A DNA stretch of 44,540 nt from Balneolales bacterium (GCA_007120385.1 SKNT01000036.1:1-44540); one strand, 5' to 3'. Positions 1-8,496 are shown, counted from the first letter of the stretch. Notes: generated by a model not told the origin, from the sequence alone. Program-made: numbers and translations.

Positions 1-435
1 AAGTGGCTGCAAGGTTCCGAGATGGTACACGTGCCCGATTATATCAGCGACTTCAGCAATACGACCTCCGATCACAGGCCGGTTTATGCCCGTTTTGATC
101 TTTCGGGTACACTCAATGCCACTTCAGCCGGACAAGAAGGGCAAAATAGCCGGCAGGACACCCCGATGCGCACGGAACTGCTCGGAAACTATCCTAATCC
201 TTTCAATCCGGTAACCGTCATTCCTTTCCATCTTGAAGAACCGTCTGTCATTTCACTGACCATTTACAATGCGCTGGGACAGCAGGTTTCCCGTCCCGTT
301 TCGGAAATGTCACACCGTGCCGGCATCCACTCGGTCTCTTTCAATGCTCAAAACCTTCCTAGCGGCTTCTACTTCTACCGCCTGGAGGATGACAACGGAT
401 GGTCGCAGACGCGTAAAATGATCCTTGTGAAGTGA
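1..435 (+). CDS. C-terminal part of a secreted endonuclease/exonuclease/phosphatase-like protein with type IX sorting domain
   Basis: The reading frame is open from the first base, so the gene begins before the window and only about 144 residues are visible. The first visible part contains SDHRPVYARF, which resembles the last conserved block (SDH) of endonuclease/exonuclease/phosphatase-fold enzymes, where the His is catalytic. After a short linker comes a type IX secretion C-terminal domain: NYPNPFNPVTVI, then the IYNALGQQV and LPSGFYFYRL strands, ending MILVK. Such domains direct export across the outer membrane and are cut off or used for surface attachment. The nuclease/phosphatase assignment rests on a short stretch and is inference; the sorting domain is clear. 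The gene converges with the TPR gene that follows. Confidence 0.75.
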   Translation, partial: KWLQGSEMVHVPDYISDFSNTTSDHRPVYARFDLSGTLNATSAGQEGQNSRQDTPMRTELLGNYPNPFNPVTVIPFHLEEPSVISLTIYNALGQQVSRPVSEMSHRAGIHSVSFNAQNLPSGFYFYRLEDDNGWSQTRKMILVK

Positions 436-501
436 TAAGGATGATGTCCGGACGGAAGATGTCCGAAGAGTGAGCTGCATTGATGGACGGCAATCTGGCT
501 G

Positions 502-1416
502 TCAGAACCCTTCGGAATCCGTCAGGTGTTCCAGCCGATCGCGTCCCCGTTCCCGGATGGATGGAAGATCGGGATGATTGCGATCCACAACAATGCGGTA
601 GTGCTCCGCCGCCTTTTCCGATTCTCCCGCCTTGTCCAGTGAAAGAGCAAGGAAATAGCGAAAAATCACGTTATCAGGCCAGTTTTCCACCAGAGGTTCC
701 ACGATTCTCAGCGCATCCTCATAGAGCTCTTCCTGATGGTACAGATAGGCAAGAATCATCCGCGCATCCGTACTGGTATAGGTATCACGCGTAGCCGCAT
801 CTTCCAGCAGCTTCAATCCTGTCTCCCGGTTTCCTGAAAGTCCGACCATGCTTGTAAGCCATCTTGCTTCCCGGGGCATGGTACCCATCATATAGTGAAA
901 AAGTCCCTGGCCGATAAGCACATCCGGGTTTTCCGCACTCATGCTCATCAGTTTTCTCGTAAAGGTAAATCCGTTTGCCCCACTCTGCACCGCTGTCCGG
1001 TACTGCCGCTCACTGGCTGCCACCAGGCCCCGGTAGCCGTAAAGGCCGCCCATCATGAGCACCGTTGTGGTGTCTTGCGGGCTCGATTTCATTTTTATTT
1101 TCCCAACCTCAATGGCTTTATCCGACTTCTTCAGGAACTGGCCGGCCGCATCCGAGCTCTCGTCAGCAAAGAAGTACTGCCAGAACGGCACCATGGCTTC
1201 AAAAAAATAGGGTCTGGGATCCATTTCATTGACTTCCTGCAGTTCCTGGAATATGGACCGCGCTTTTTCCCAGTCCGTTTTGTAGAAAGCGGAAATACCG
1301 TTATCAAGCTGATGTTCAAACGCGGTATGGCGATCACGATCACCACTCTCTTCCCTCGCTTCATGGGGTAAACCCGGAATAGCCATCAGAATAGCAATAA
1401 AGGCCGTAAGGAACAT
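502..1416 (-). CDS. Secreted or periplasmic tetratricopeptide-repeat protein, function unknown
   Basis: The 304-residue product starts with a hydrophobic stretch (MFLTAFIAILMAIPGLPHEA) that looks like a short signal peptide. The rest is helical with TPR-like repeats: one near residues 35-65 (GISAFYKTDWEKARSIFQEL), one near 220-245 (ILAYLYHQEELYEDALRIVEPL) and one near 250-285 (RYFLALSLDKAGESEKAAEHY). TPR proteins are protein-interaction scaffolds, so no reaction can be assigned. It lies 105 bases downstream of the symporter stop on the same strand and could be co-transcribed with it. The ATG at 1416 is chosen because it precedes the signal peptide. Confidence 0.7.
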   Translation of the reverse strand: MFLTAFIAILMAIPGLPHEAREESGDRDRHTAFEHQLDNGISAFYKTDWEKARSIFQELQEVNEMDPRPYFFEAMVPFWQYFFADESSDAAGQFLKKSDKAIEVGKIKMKSSPQDTTTVLMMGGLYGYRGLVAASERQYRTAVQSGANGFTFTRKLMSMSAENPDVLIGQGLFHYMMGTMPREARWLTSMVGLSGNRETGLKLLEDAATRDTYTSTDARMILAYLYHQEELYEDALRIVEPLVENWPDNVIFRYFLALSLDKAGESEKAAEHYRIVVDRNHPDLPSIRERGRDRLEHLTDSEGF

Positions 1417-1521
1417 ATTTTCTGCTGTATTGATCTGCCTTGTGACAATAAACTTGTTGATTGTTAATAAGAGTAATCGTTTTCGGGCCCTGCTTTATTG
1501 CACCGGGTTCCGGGGTCAGGC

Positions 1522-2823
1522 TCAGTCATCAAAATGCCCGGGCCCGAGCCGTCCCTCGGTACTGGCAACGGCAACGGAAACGGCGGCATCACCGGTAATA
1601 TTCACGGCCGTACGGGCCATATCCAGGATCCGGTCCACTCCCAGAATCAGAGCGATGCCCTCTACCGGAACATCCACGGCCTGCAGTACAATGACCAGCA
1701 TGATGATGCCGGCTCCCGGAACACCGGCCGTGCCAATGGAAGCCAGCGTAGCGGTGATTACGATAATGAGCTGCTGCGACAGCGAGAGGTCGATCCCAAC
1801 GGCCTGCGCAATAAACACGGCTGCCACCGCCTGGTACAGACTGGTGCCGTCCATATTGATGGTTGCTCCGACAGGCAGCACAAAACTGGCCACTTCTTCA
1901 TGAACGCCGAGTTTCTTCTCCACCCGTTCCATGGTAAGCGGAAGCGTGGCAAGGCTGGAACTTGTGCTGAAGCCCAGCAGCTGGGCCGGACGGATGCCCC
2001 TGAGGAAATTCCACATGGACATATTGCTGAACAGCTTGAACAGCGTGGTGTATACAATGGCCACATGAAGCAACAGGCCGGCAAGCACAACCAGCACGTA
2101 AACAAGCAGTGCCTGCAGTATCTCTATGGTGCCACGCAGATCCTCTCCGCCGAGATCGACAATTACCGACGCGATCAGTGCAAATACCCCATACGGTGCA
2201 ATCTTCATGATCATCTCTACTATTTTGATAATCACGTCGTTCAGTGCATCGAAAAAATCCACCAGTACGCGGGACTTTTCCTGGGGGATGCGCATCAGTC
2301 CGATGCCGATGATAAGCGCCACAAAGACGATCTGCAGCATGTTGGCATTATCAGATGCGGCTGCAAAAAAGTTGGAGGGAACAATGTCCACGATAAACTG
2401 GAGCGGACTGCGTTCCAGCAGTTCGGTGGCTGCCTCTTCCTGCCCCTCAATGTTCTCCCGGTAGCTTTCGAAGAGGGCATCCCTGGTCTCTTCCGGAAGG
2501 ACCTTGCCGGGTTGGACCACATTGACCACCGTCAATCCGATGGTTATGGCAAAGACGGTGGTGACCATGTAGATCCCGATGGTTTTCCCACCCATGCGGG
2601 ACAGCTTGGTCAGGTCGTTGAGATTGGTGATGCCAACGATCAGCGAGGCGATCACCAGAGGTATCGCAACAAACTGGAGCATTCGGATGAAAATGGTTCC
2701 GAAGGGCTGCACATAATCCTGAGTGAAACCCTGCAATCCCGAAAGCGAGGCGAATATCCCCCAGATGAGCCCGGCAATGAGGCCAAGCAGGATCTGCCAG
2801 TGTAATGTCTTGTACCAGGGCAT
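1522..2823 (-). CDS. Dicarboxylate/amino acid:cation symporter (DAACS family, GltP/DctA type)
   Basis: This 433-residue inner-membrane protein has the DAACS hallmarks: an N-terminal run of membrane helices, the serine-rich re-entrant loop STSSSLATLPLTME, the NMDGTSLYQA motif on the transport helix, and the second loop AGVPGAGIIML followed by GVDRILDMARTAVNITGD. Family members import glutamate, aspartate or C4-dicarboxylates with Na+ or H+. The Asp in DRILDMARTAVNITGD contacts the substrate amino group in glutamate/aspartate carriers, but the exact substrate cannot be read with confidence. Length is typical for the family. It is upstream of the TPR gene on the same strand. Confidence 0.93.
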   Translation of the reverse strand: MPWYKTLHWQILLGLIAGLIWGIFASLSGLQGFTQDYVQPFGTIFIRMLQFVAIPLVIASLIVGITNLNDLTKLSRMGGKTIGIYMVTTVFAITIGLTVVNVVQPGKVLPEETRDALFESYRENIEGQEEAATELLERSPLQFIVDIVPSNFFAAASDNANMLQIVFVALIIGIGLMRIPQEKSRVLVDFFDALNDVIIKIVEMIMKIAPYGVFALIASVIVDLGGEDLRGTIEILQALLVYVLVVLAGLLLHVAIVYTTLFKLFSNMSMWNFLRGIRPAQLLGFSTSSSLATLPLTMERVEKKLGVHEEVASFVLPVGATINMDGTSLYQAVAAVFIAQAVGIDLSLSQQLIIVITATLASIGTAGVPGAGIIMLVIVLQAVDVPVEGIALILGVDRILDMARTAVNITGDAAVSVAVASTEGRLGPGHFDD

Positions 2824-2985
2824 GTTAAACTGTACGTTACTTCAGCAAAATTGTATCAAGATAGGAAACCGTCGGACAACCTGAAAATACCTCTCCGAAA
2901 AACTCTGCAGCCAATAAAGTCCGTTCCGGTCGGAGAGTGATCCGGACCCGTATCAGCGTTTTTCTCTTGAGGCGTATCGTGGATG

Positions 2986-3288
2986 TCAGGATGCCGTACC
3001 CGGCGGGGTTTCCCTGGAGGGATCCGCTGCATCATCGCCTGCCTGTTTCGGATCAGTCCTGAAAACGGCGAAGGCTACCAGTACAAAGCCGGTCATAACC
3101 AGAAGAGGGGCAATGTAGAGTGAATAAATACCGTACTGCTGGCCTTCCATATACATCCCGCCAAATCCCAGTATGACACACAGAACACCGAGTGCCAGAA
3201 TTTTGTAGTTGTATGCCGTAAGCAGCATGGGCATTACCGGGCCTTTCTTTCTTCTGCGAACCCGTTGTTTCTTTCCTGCTTTACTCAT
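2986..3288 (-). CDS. Small two-helix membrane protein, DUF3098-like
   Basis: From the ATG at 3288 the product has 100 residues: a very basic N-terminus (MSKAGKKQRVRRRKKG), two hydrophobic helices (about residues 31-45 and 55-75) separated by a short loop, and a hydrophilic Pro/Asp-rich tail. The helix-GFGGMYMEG-helix pattern with YIAPLLVMTGF resembles DUF3098 proteins of Bacteroidota; this is recognition by pattern only. An upstream in-frame ATG at 3345 would add 19 residues with no protein-like character, so the later start is preferred. No clear Shine-Dalgarno is seen. Function unknown. Confidence 0.6.
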   Translation of the reverse strand: MSKAGKKQRVRRRKKGPVMPMLLTAYNYKILALGVLCVILGFGGMYMEGQQYGIYSLYIAPLLVMTGFVLVAFAVFRTDPKQAGDDAADPSRETPPGTAS

Positions 3289-3443
3289 GTGTAATGATAC
3301 CATTAGAGTGTGAACCCCTGACCGGGATGATATGACGCATGGCACCAGTGAACCTGTGGATGCGACTATCTTTAAATAACGCTGAAAATATAATTTCTAT
3401 TGAATTGCATAGCAAATCTTAAAAAAAGTCGTATGAAACCATG

Positions 3444-3474
3444 TTGCATTTAGCCCCGGCATTCTCTACTTTTA
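3444..3474 (+). promoter_or_regulatory. Candidate promoter of the small RNA unit
   Basis: TTG at 3444-3446 is followed after exactly 20 bases by TACTTTTA at 3467-3474, a good match to the Bacteroidota-type -7 box TAnnTTTG. The same TTG-N20-TA spacing occurs ahead of aguB, cfa, pnp, rimP and fur in this window. Predicted start of transcription is around 3480. Assigned by pattern only. Confidence 0.45.
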
Positions 3475-3480
3475 AACAAT

Positions 3481-3644
3481 TGATTGACACCCGTTTTTAA
3501 CAACCCTTTTACCATATCAACCCTGAAGCTTTTCATCTGGACGAGAGCACGCACTACTGATGTTTCAGACTGCGTTTGAGCGCAACCCCTGAAAGGCAAA
3601 TTGCCTTGGCTCCTGCTGACGACCCGCAGCAGGAGCTTTTTTTT
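3481..3644 (+). ncRNA. Candidate stand-alone small RNA of about 165 nt, unknown family
   Basis: The stretch from 3289 to 3758 has no protein gene on either strand. Within it, a plus-strand unit can be drawn with its own promoter (3444-3474) and a strong intrinsic terminator (3609-3644). No plus-strand gene upstream could use that terminator, because everything from 502 to 3288 is on the minus strand. Before the terminator there are two further small hairpins: tgcg-tttgag-cgca near 3571-3584 and aaggc-aaatt-gcctt at 3593-3607. aguB has its own promoter-like sequence immediately after the terminator T-run, which favours a separate RNA over an attenuated aguB leader; the leader reading is not excluded. 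It did not match tmRNA, RNase P, SRP RNA or a riboswitch that I could recognise. The start is approximate. Confidence 0.4.
3609..3644 (+). terminator. Strong intrinsic terminator
   Basis: A perfect 10-bp stem, GCTCCTGCTG at 3609-3618 and CAGCAGGAGC at 3627-3636, with an 8-base loop, is followed directly by eight T. The T-run is on the plus strand only, so it ends plus-strand transcription. It lies 115 bases before the aguB start. Confidence 0.85.
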
Positions 3645-3673
3645 GTGTATCTTCCGATTTGCGATTAATATTG
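3643..3673 (+). promoter_or_regulatory. Candidate aguB promoter
   Basis: TTG at 3643-3645, overlapping the end of the terminator T-run, is followed after 20 bases by TAATATTG at 3666-3673, close to the TAnnTTTG box. This would give a leader of about 80 bases for aguB. Pattern match only. Confidence 0.4.
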
Positions 3674-3758
3674 CCGGCAGATCCGGATCCGGGCAGCACA
3701 TCCGGCCGCCTGCAACCCGGCACCAACCAGAACCACACATACCAGGATTTTTTGCAAC

Positions 3759-4637
3759 ATGTCCAGACCAACCGCTACCATTGCCCTCATTCAGTCCTCC
3801 TGCTCTGAGGATATTGAAGCCAACCTGCACAACACGTTTCGGATGATCCGGGAAGCGGCTGCCAAGGGAGCGCAGGTCATCATCCTCCAGGAACTCTTTG
3901 CCTGGCCCTATTTCTGCCGGGAGGTTGACGAACGTTTTTTTGACTGGGCAGAGGCGGTTCCGGGTCCGACCACGGCGAAACTGGAGCAACTGGCCGGAGA
4001 GCTGGAGGTCGTTATTGTTGCTTCTCTGTTTGAAAAGCGGGCCGCAGGGCTGTATCACAATACGGCTGCGGTCATTGATGCCGATGGAAAGTACCTCGGG
4101 AAATATCGGAAAATGCATATTCCGGAGGACCCCGGCTTTCATGAAAAATTCTATTTCACCCCCGGAGACCTGGGATATTCGGTTTTTTCCACTCGTTACG
4201 GGAGGATCGGGGTGTTGATCTGCTGGGATCAGTGGTATCCGGAGGCGGCCAGAATTACGGCAATGATGGGTGCTGACCTTCTTGTCTATCCGACTGCCAT
4301 CGCTGAGCTGCCGGAGGAGGCCGGTGCCGAGGCGGAAAGGTACCTGAATGCATGGCAGACCATCCAGAAAAGCCATGCCATAGCCAACGGCTGCTTTGTT
4401 GCATCTGTTAACAGGACGGGCACCGAGGGGCGTCTCTCCTTCTGGGGGCATTCCTTTGCAAGCGGACCGTTTGGCGAAGTTCTGGCGGAAGGCGGAAAAG
4501 AAGAAGCGGTGGTATTATGCAGGATTTCGCCTGCGAACCTGGATCGTCACCGTACCACCTGGCCCTTTTTCAGGGACCGGCGCACGGATACCTATGATCC
4601 GCTGACATCACGCTGGCTCGACGACGATCAGGGGTGA
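3759..4637 (+). CDS. aguB: N-carbamoylputrescine amidase
   Basis: A 292-residue nitrilase-superfamily enzyme that hydrolyses N-carbamoylputrescine to putrescine, CO2 and ammonia in the agmatine route. The catalytic triad is visible: Glu45 (QELF), Lys118 (YRKMHIPE) and Cys155 (ICWDQWYPEA). The blocks GFHEKFYFTPGD, CWDQWYPEAAR and LVYPTAIAE, and the C-terminal TTWPFFRDRRTDTY, are characteristic of the AguB subgroup rather than of general nitrilases or beta-ureidopropionases. The ATG at 3759 gives a full-length protein. The other polyamine genes (arginine decarboxylase, speE, speD) lie 2-5 kb away on the opposite strand. The enzyme that makes its substrate, agmatine deiminase, is not in this window. 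Confidence 0.92.
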   Translation: MSRPTATIALIQSSCSEDIEANLHNTFRMIREAAAKGAQVIILQELFAWPYFCREVDERFFDWAEAVPGPTTAKLEQLAGELEVVIVASLFEKRAAGLYHNTAAVIDADGKYLGKYRKMHIPEDPGFHEKFYFTPGDLGYSVFSTRYGRIGVLICWDQWYPEAARITAMMGADLLVYPTAIAELPEEAGAEAERYLNAWQTIQKSHAIANGCFVASVNRTGTEGRLSFWGHSFASGPFGEVLAEGGKEEAVVLCRISPANLDRHRTTWPFFRDRRTDTYDPLTSRWLDDDQG

Positions 4638-4683
4638 TCGACCTTCAAGAGTGACTGAACATTGAATCAGTCCGTCCGCCGCC

Positions 4684-6510
4684 TCAGAACCCCGTTGCAA
4701 GGCTGAAATGGACTTTCCCGTTATGCAGGTCGTCTTCTGCGGAAATGGCATAGGTGAACTGCATCAGGCCGATCGGGGTCTGGAAACGGAAGCCGAATCC
4801 ACCCGAGTAAAGCCAGCCGGAAGTGCTGCTTTCATCCCTGCCCAGCATCGGAGGCCTTTCATAGCCGCCAACCGCACCAAACAGGAACGCATGGGAGAAA
4901 GGATCCAGCAGGTAGCGCAGTTCGAGATCGGTCCAGGCATACCTTGCTGCACGGAATTGTTCCTCACGGTAACCACGGATCGATCGGGAGCCTCCGAGCG
5001 GAATTACGTCCGTTTCGGTGTACTCCGGCGATTCAATCAGCGAACCGTGGATGCCAAGGGCAAATACGTGCCTGCGGAACGGATTGTAATAGGTTTTCAG
5101 GGATGTGCGTACGCGCTGCTGCAACATGGTGCCCCGGCTCTGTAGCGCTTCGGCGCGGGAATCCTCGACCCGCCGGAAACCGGACTCAACATACAGGTCA
5201 AACCGCATCCCGCTGCGGGGCGTTAACCTGCTGTCGGTATTGTCGAATCGGAAACCGAATCCTGCGGCACGCGTCACCCCGTCCAGCACAATCATGGGAA
5301 GGTCCGGGTCGTCGCTGGCCGAAATGTGCTGCTGGTTCAGGTGGATGGAGTAGCGTCGCTCCGGCGAGCGGCGGTAGGTCCCCATCAGATGGATGTCACG
5401 GATCTGGTAGCTGGTATCCTGCTGGACAAATCGGAAATCCACTCCTGCTCCAAGCGGCAGTCCCATGATCCACTCGCGGTCAAAACCTGTTTCCAGTTTT
5501 GTGACCATGTCATCCAGCCGTTCGAACATGAGGTGAAGCGTGCTCCCGGCCCATCCGACATTGCGTATTCTCATTTCGCCCCGGCCGACAAGGTCATTCC
5601 CGGATGACTGTCCCGGAACGTAGCCGAACATGAGATCGAAGTGGTTCGCCCTCTGCTCTGTTACATCGTAGTAAATGTAGGTGTTGCCCTCCCTGAGCAT
5701 GAGATCGCCGGTGCTTACCTCACGGAAAAATCCCGTGTTTTCAAGATTGCGTCTGCCTCTGCGAAACAGGTCAGGGGTGATTTTTTCATTTTCCCGGATT
5801 CCTGTCGCCGTTTGAATGTATTCGGATGAGACCTGCCTGACTTTGTTTGTCAGCACTCCATTGACTCGCAGCGCCTCGCCGGCATGCATATCGACGCCGA
5901 CATCCACACGACACGATGCCGGATCCGGGTGAAATTCGGAAATCTCGAGCCGCGCCAGCGGATATCCCTGCTCCTCAAGATGACGGACAGCGCGCCGGAG
6001 TTCAACTCTGAGCGCCGGGCCATCGAACGGATCCCCGTCTCCGAAGAATGGCAGGAATCGGTCCATCAGAGACGAATCCCCGTCCGCAACCCTGTAGGTG
6101 AGATCACCTATCCGGTACCGGCAGCCGGTCGAGACATGGAGTGATACGGTGTCAAAAGCGTTATTAAGCTGCGAATGAGGTTGTCCGTAACCCGTTGAGG
6201 CGCTTACGGCATCATTTCCCTGAAAAACGATGCTGTCAACTTCGGCTGAAAGATAGCCGGATTCTGAAAAATGCCGTGCCAGGACGCTTTTTGCCGTCTC
6301 CTCAATGGAAATCCTGCCATGTGCCGCAGCCTGCCTCAGGGAGTCGTTCAGCTGGGCAGGCGGATCCGTACGTTCGCCGTTACGGTAAAACCGGATGGCA
6401 ACGGAATCCGTAATCCCGGTTCTGATTTCCTGTTTGACCGACTCCTGGAAATCATCCTTTACCGTCGCTGCCGCCCACAGTCCGGCAAAGACAAAAAGGA
6501 GTTTAAGCAT
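4684..6510 (-). CDS. Outer-membrane protein of the Omp85 (BamA/TamA) family
   Basis: The 608-residue protein begins with a short hydrophobic signal-like stretch. It has POTRA-like domains between about residues 65 and 285 (e.g. FQGNDAVSAS, YRIGDLTYRV, LRVNGVLTNK followed by RRGRRNLENTGFFREV) and then a C-terminal 16-strand type barrel. The Omp85 fingerprint GGSRSIRGYREEQF is at about 506-519 with the conserved RGY at 512-514, and the chain ends in Phe as outer-membrane barrels usually do. It is shorter than a canonical BamA (about 800), so a TamA-like or specialised Omp85 is more likely than the main BAM pore. It starts 9 bases after the speE stop, so it is probably co-transcribed with the polyamine genes; why is unclear. 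Confidence 0.85.
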   Translation of the reverse strand: MLKLLFVFAGLWAAATVKDDFQESVKQEIRTGITDSVAIRFYRNGERTDPPAQLNDSLRQAAAHGRISIEETAKSVLARHFSESGYLSAEVDSIVFQGNDAVSASTGYGQPHSQLNNAFDTVSLHVSTGCRYRIGDLTYRVADGDSSLMDRFLPFFGDGDPFDGPALRVELRRAVRHLEEQGYPLARLEISEFHPDPASCRVDVGVDMHAGEALRVNGVLTNKVRQVSSEYIQTATGIRENEKITPDLFRRGRRNLENTGFFREVSTGDLMLREGNTYIYYDVTEQRANHFDLMFGYVPGQSSGNDLVGRGEMRIRNVGWAGSTLHLMFERLDDMVTKLETGFDREWIMGLPLGAGVDFRFVQQDTSYQIRDIHLMGTYRRSPERRYSIHLNQQHISASDDPDLPMIVLDGVTRAAGFGFRFDNTDSRLTPRSGMRFDLYVESGFRRVEDSRAEALQSRGTMLQQRVRTSLKTYYNPFRRHVFALGIHGSLIESPEYTETDVIPLGGSRSIRGYREEQFRAARYAWTDLELRYLLDPFSHAFLFGAVGGYERPPMLGRDESSTSGWLYSGGFGFRFQTPIGLMQFTYAISAEDDLHNGKVHFSLATGF

Positions 6511-6519
6511 ACAAGTTTT

Positions 6520-7365
6520 TTAGCGGAGAATTTCCCGGACAAAACCTGGCAATGCAAATGATCCCTGGTGAACTTCCGGATTGTAGTACTGTAACGAAGC
6601 ATCCATGGATGTGGTGCCCTTTACCACTCTGTCCATTACTTCGGAGTCATGCGGATGAATACCCTTTGAGGCGAAAGCCAGGGACCACATGCCCGAGGGA
6701 TAAAGCGGAATGAAGGCAAGATACATCCTTGAGACTTCAAAGATGGTGTCCAGAGAGCGGAACAGCTTGCGTATGGCCGGGTGATAGGATTCCACCCAGG
6801 GGCTTTCCGTCTGGGAAGAGAGCACGCCCTGTGAGCTCAGAGCCTTGTAGCAGCTGCGGTAGAAATTCTCGCTGAACAGATCCACCGCCGGTCCCACCGG
6901 GTCGGATCCATCAATGATGATAACGTCATAGGGCTCGGAGACGCGCTCAACGAATGCGATGCCATCCTCAAAATGAACGTGCAGTTTCGGGTTGTTGAAA
7001 TCCCCTACATCTGGCATGAATTGTTTGGCGGCACGGACCACCGTTTCATCGATTTCAACCATGTCGACATGTTCTACCATGGGGTGCCTGAGCACTTCCC
7101 GGGCAGTGCCGCCATCGCCGCCGCCAATGATCAGCACCCGCCGCGGTTTTGGATGGGCGAACATCGGTACGTGGGCAAGCATTTCATGATAGACGAATTC
7201 GTCTTTCTCCGACAACATGACCATGCCGTCAATGGTCATCATGTTACCCCATGTATCCGTTTCCAGTATTTCCACTTTCTGATACGGGCTTTCCTCAGAA
7301 AAGAGAACCTTGTTGATACCGACAGTAAGACCCGTACGACCGCTGTAAAATTCGTTAAACTGCAT
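6520..7365 (-). CDS. speE: Spermidine synthase (polyamine aminopropyltransferase)
   Basis: This 281-residue cytosolic enzyme transfers the aminopropyl group of decarboxylated S-adenosylmethionine to putrescine, giving spermidine and methylthioadenosine. An N-terminal beta-domain with QKVEILET and MTIDGMVMLSEKDEFVYHEM is followed by the methyltransferase-like fold: GGGDGGTAREV at 81-91, the acidic VEIDETVV and the active-site DGSDPVGPA at 152-160. Length is typical of bacterial SpeE. It starts 20 bases after the arginine decarboxylase stop and ends 9 bases before the Omp85 gene, so the three form one minus-strand transcription unit. Confidence 0.96.
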   Translation of the reverse strand: MQFNEFYSGRTGLTVGINKVLFSEESPYQKVEILETDTWGNMMTIDGMVMLSEKDEFVYHEMLAHVPMFAHPKPRRVLIIGGGDGGTAREVLRHPMVEHVDMVEIDETVVRAAKQFMPDVGDFNNPKLHVHFEDGIAFVERVSEPYDVIIIDGSDPVGPAVDLFSENFYRSCYKALSSQGVLSSQTESPWVESYHPAIRKLFRSLDTIFEVSRMYLAFIPLYPSGMWSLAFASKGIHPHDSEVMDRVVKGTTSMDASLQYYNPEVHQGSFALPGFVREILR

Positions 7366-7385
7366 TTTATCCGTAAAGTTAGGAG

Positions 7386-7859
7386 TTATTCATACCATAG
7401 AACGGCGCCGGCAAAGACGGCAGCACACTCTTTGACTGTGTGTTCCACACCGGTGGAAAAAAGGGCGGCCAGTTTGCGGTTCCGGTGCTCAAAAGCGTCC
7501 TGCGCCATTTGCCTTACTTTTGCCTCTACTTCCTGCAAGGGGGCTCTGTCCTCGAATTCCATGATTACACCGGCAAGGTCCGGATCTTCGGGAAGGGCAA
7601 CCGCAATAGCAGCCGAAATCACTTCTCCCGGTTTGTTCGAGTCAATATGCGCGTAGGCCACCGGAATCAGACCGCCCCTGGGGAGGGTAACCGATTTACG
7701 TTGTTTGGCTCCGGGCGGAACGATGCTGCTCATGCGCATCAGGTTGGTGTCGCCGACTCCAGCAGCCAGAAGTGCCTGGTCGAAGGCATTGAGCAATGTT
7801 CGTCCTTCCCCCGCCCCTTCGACAAGGCAGAAAATATTGGGTGTGGATACCATGTTCAT
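7386..7859 (-). CDS. Pyruvoyl-dependent arginine decarboxylase
   Basis: A 157-residue proenzyme of the pyruvoyl arginine decarboxylase family, which converts arginine to agmatine. The self-cleavage region GVGDTNLMRMSSIVPPGA is present; cleavage is expected between Ser44 and Ser45, turning Ser45 into the pyruvoyl group at the start of the alpha chain. LPRGGLIPVAYAHIDS and the conserved GVIMEFED follow. This small enzyme replaces the large PLP-type SpeA and is found in archaea, Chlamydia and many FCB bacteria. A GGAG lies 9 bases before the ATG at 7859; the second ATG at 7853 is also possible. It precedes speE by 20 bases and follows speD, giving arginine-to-spermidine order in the cluster. Confidence 0.93.
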   Translation of the reverse strand: MNMVSTPNIFCLVEGAGEGRTLLNAFDQALLAAGVGDTNLMRMSSIVPPGAKQRKSVTLPRGGLIPVAYAHIDSNKPGEVISAAIAVALPEDPDLAGVIMEFEDRAPLQEVEAKVRQMAQDAFEHRNRKLAALFSTGVEHTVKECAAVFAGAVLWYE

Positions 7860-8088
7860 CTATAGTAGCTCCGTTTCGTAGGTAGATAATTATTCTGGTG
7901 AATGATGCCCGGCCTGTCTTCTTGTTGTCATTTTGATCTGCTGGACAGTGACATGGGGGTAATGCAATGGTTTGATAGATCCGGTATGCGAAAAAAACAA
8001 GCATGAGGCGGGGAATATGCAGTGCAGACATGCGCTTCCCGAATCCGCGTCAGGCCGGGTTTGCAACGGCAACAGCAGGCGTCTTCTG

Positions 8089-8496
8089 TCAGTTGCTGAA
8101 CTTGGCAGCGTTTTCAGGCTTGAAAAGCAGTTTTTGTCCCTCTGCCACTTTGAACATCCCGCGCTTCAACTCCATGGTTGAGGTGTTTCTTGACTCGAAA
8201 TGTTCTTTCAGGTGTTCCTGGATGATCCATGGATCAATGGTTTCACCACAGGTGAAAATATCGACAGCGGCGTAAGCGTACTCCGGCCAAGTATGGATGG
8301 CTACGTGGGATTCGGCAATCACCACCATTCCGCTTACACCGTGGGGACTGAACTTGTGGAATTTGTGAGAAATTATGGAAGCACCGGATGCCCGGGTTCC
8401 CTCGAGTAAAATTGCTTCAATTTGTGCTACATCATTGAGCACCGCATCATTGCATTCGTAGAATTCTACGAGTATTTGTCTTCCTAATGCTTCCAT
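8089..8496 (-). CDS. speD: S-adenosylmethionine decarboxylase proenzyme
   Basis: From the ATG at 8496 the product is 135 residues, the usual size of the small bacterial SpeD, starting [16 protein letters not shown]. The self-processing site [12 protein letters not shown] is present; cleavage is expected between Glu62 and Ser63, Ser63 becoming the pyruvoyl cofactor. [13 protein letters not shown] and the Cys in DIFTCGE are the other family active-site blocks. The frame is open further upstream to 8640, but those 48 residues have no similarity to SpeD and include a low-complexity Phe/Cys run, and GAGAGA lies just before 8496. It supplies decarboxylated SAM to SpeE. A 229-base gap separates it from the arginine decarboxylase gene. 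Confidence 0.95.
   Translation of the reverse strand: MEALGRQILVEFYECNDAVLNDVAQIEAILLEGTRASGASIISHKFHKFSPHGVSGMVVIAESHVAIHTWPEYAYAAVDIFTCGETIDPWIIQEHLKEHFESRNTSTMELKRGMFKVAEGQKLLFKPENAAKFSN

Noticed and set aside
1498-2805. 435-residue open frame on the plus strand opposite the symporter
   Set aside because: It is the complementary reading of a clear DAACS transporter; composition is rich in His, Gln and Asn without domains.
3560-3640. SAM-type riboswitch upstream of aguB (GCAACC and AAATTGCC resemble parts of SAM-I)
   Set aside because: The conserved GAGGGA and the rest of the SAM-I core are missing, and aguB has its own downstream promoter-like sequence.
3440-3761. 9-bp inverted repeat CATGTTGCA / TGCAACATG flanking the candidate small RNA
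   Set aside because: Arms are over 300 bases apart and a match of this size is expected by chance at appreciable frequency.
3450-4451. 333-residue minus-strand frame opposite aguB and the candidate small RNA
   Set aside because: No domain, and it runs through a strong terminator; aguB has an intact catalytic triad on the other strand.
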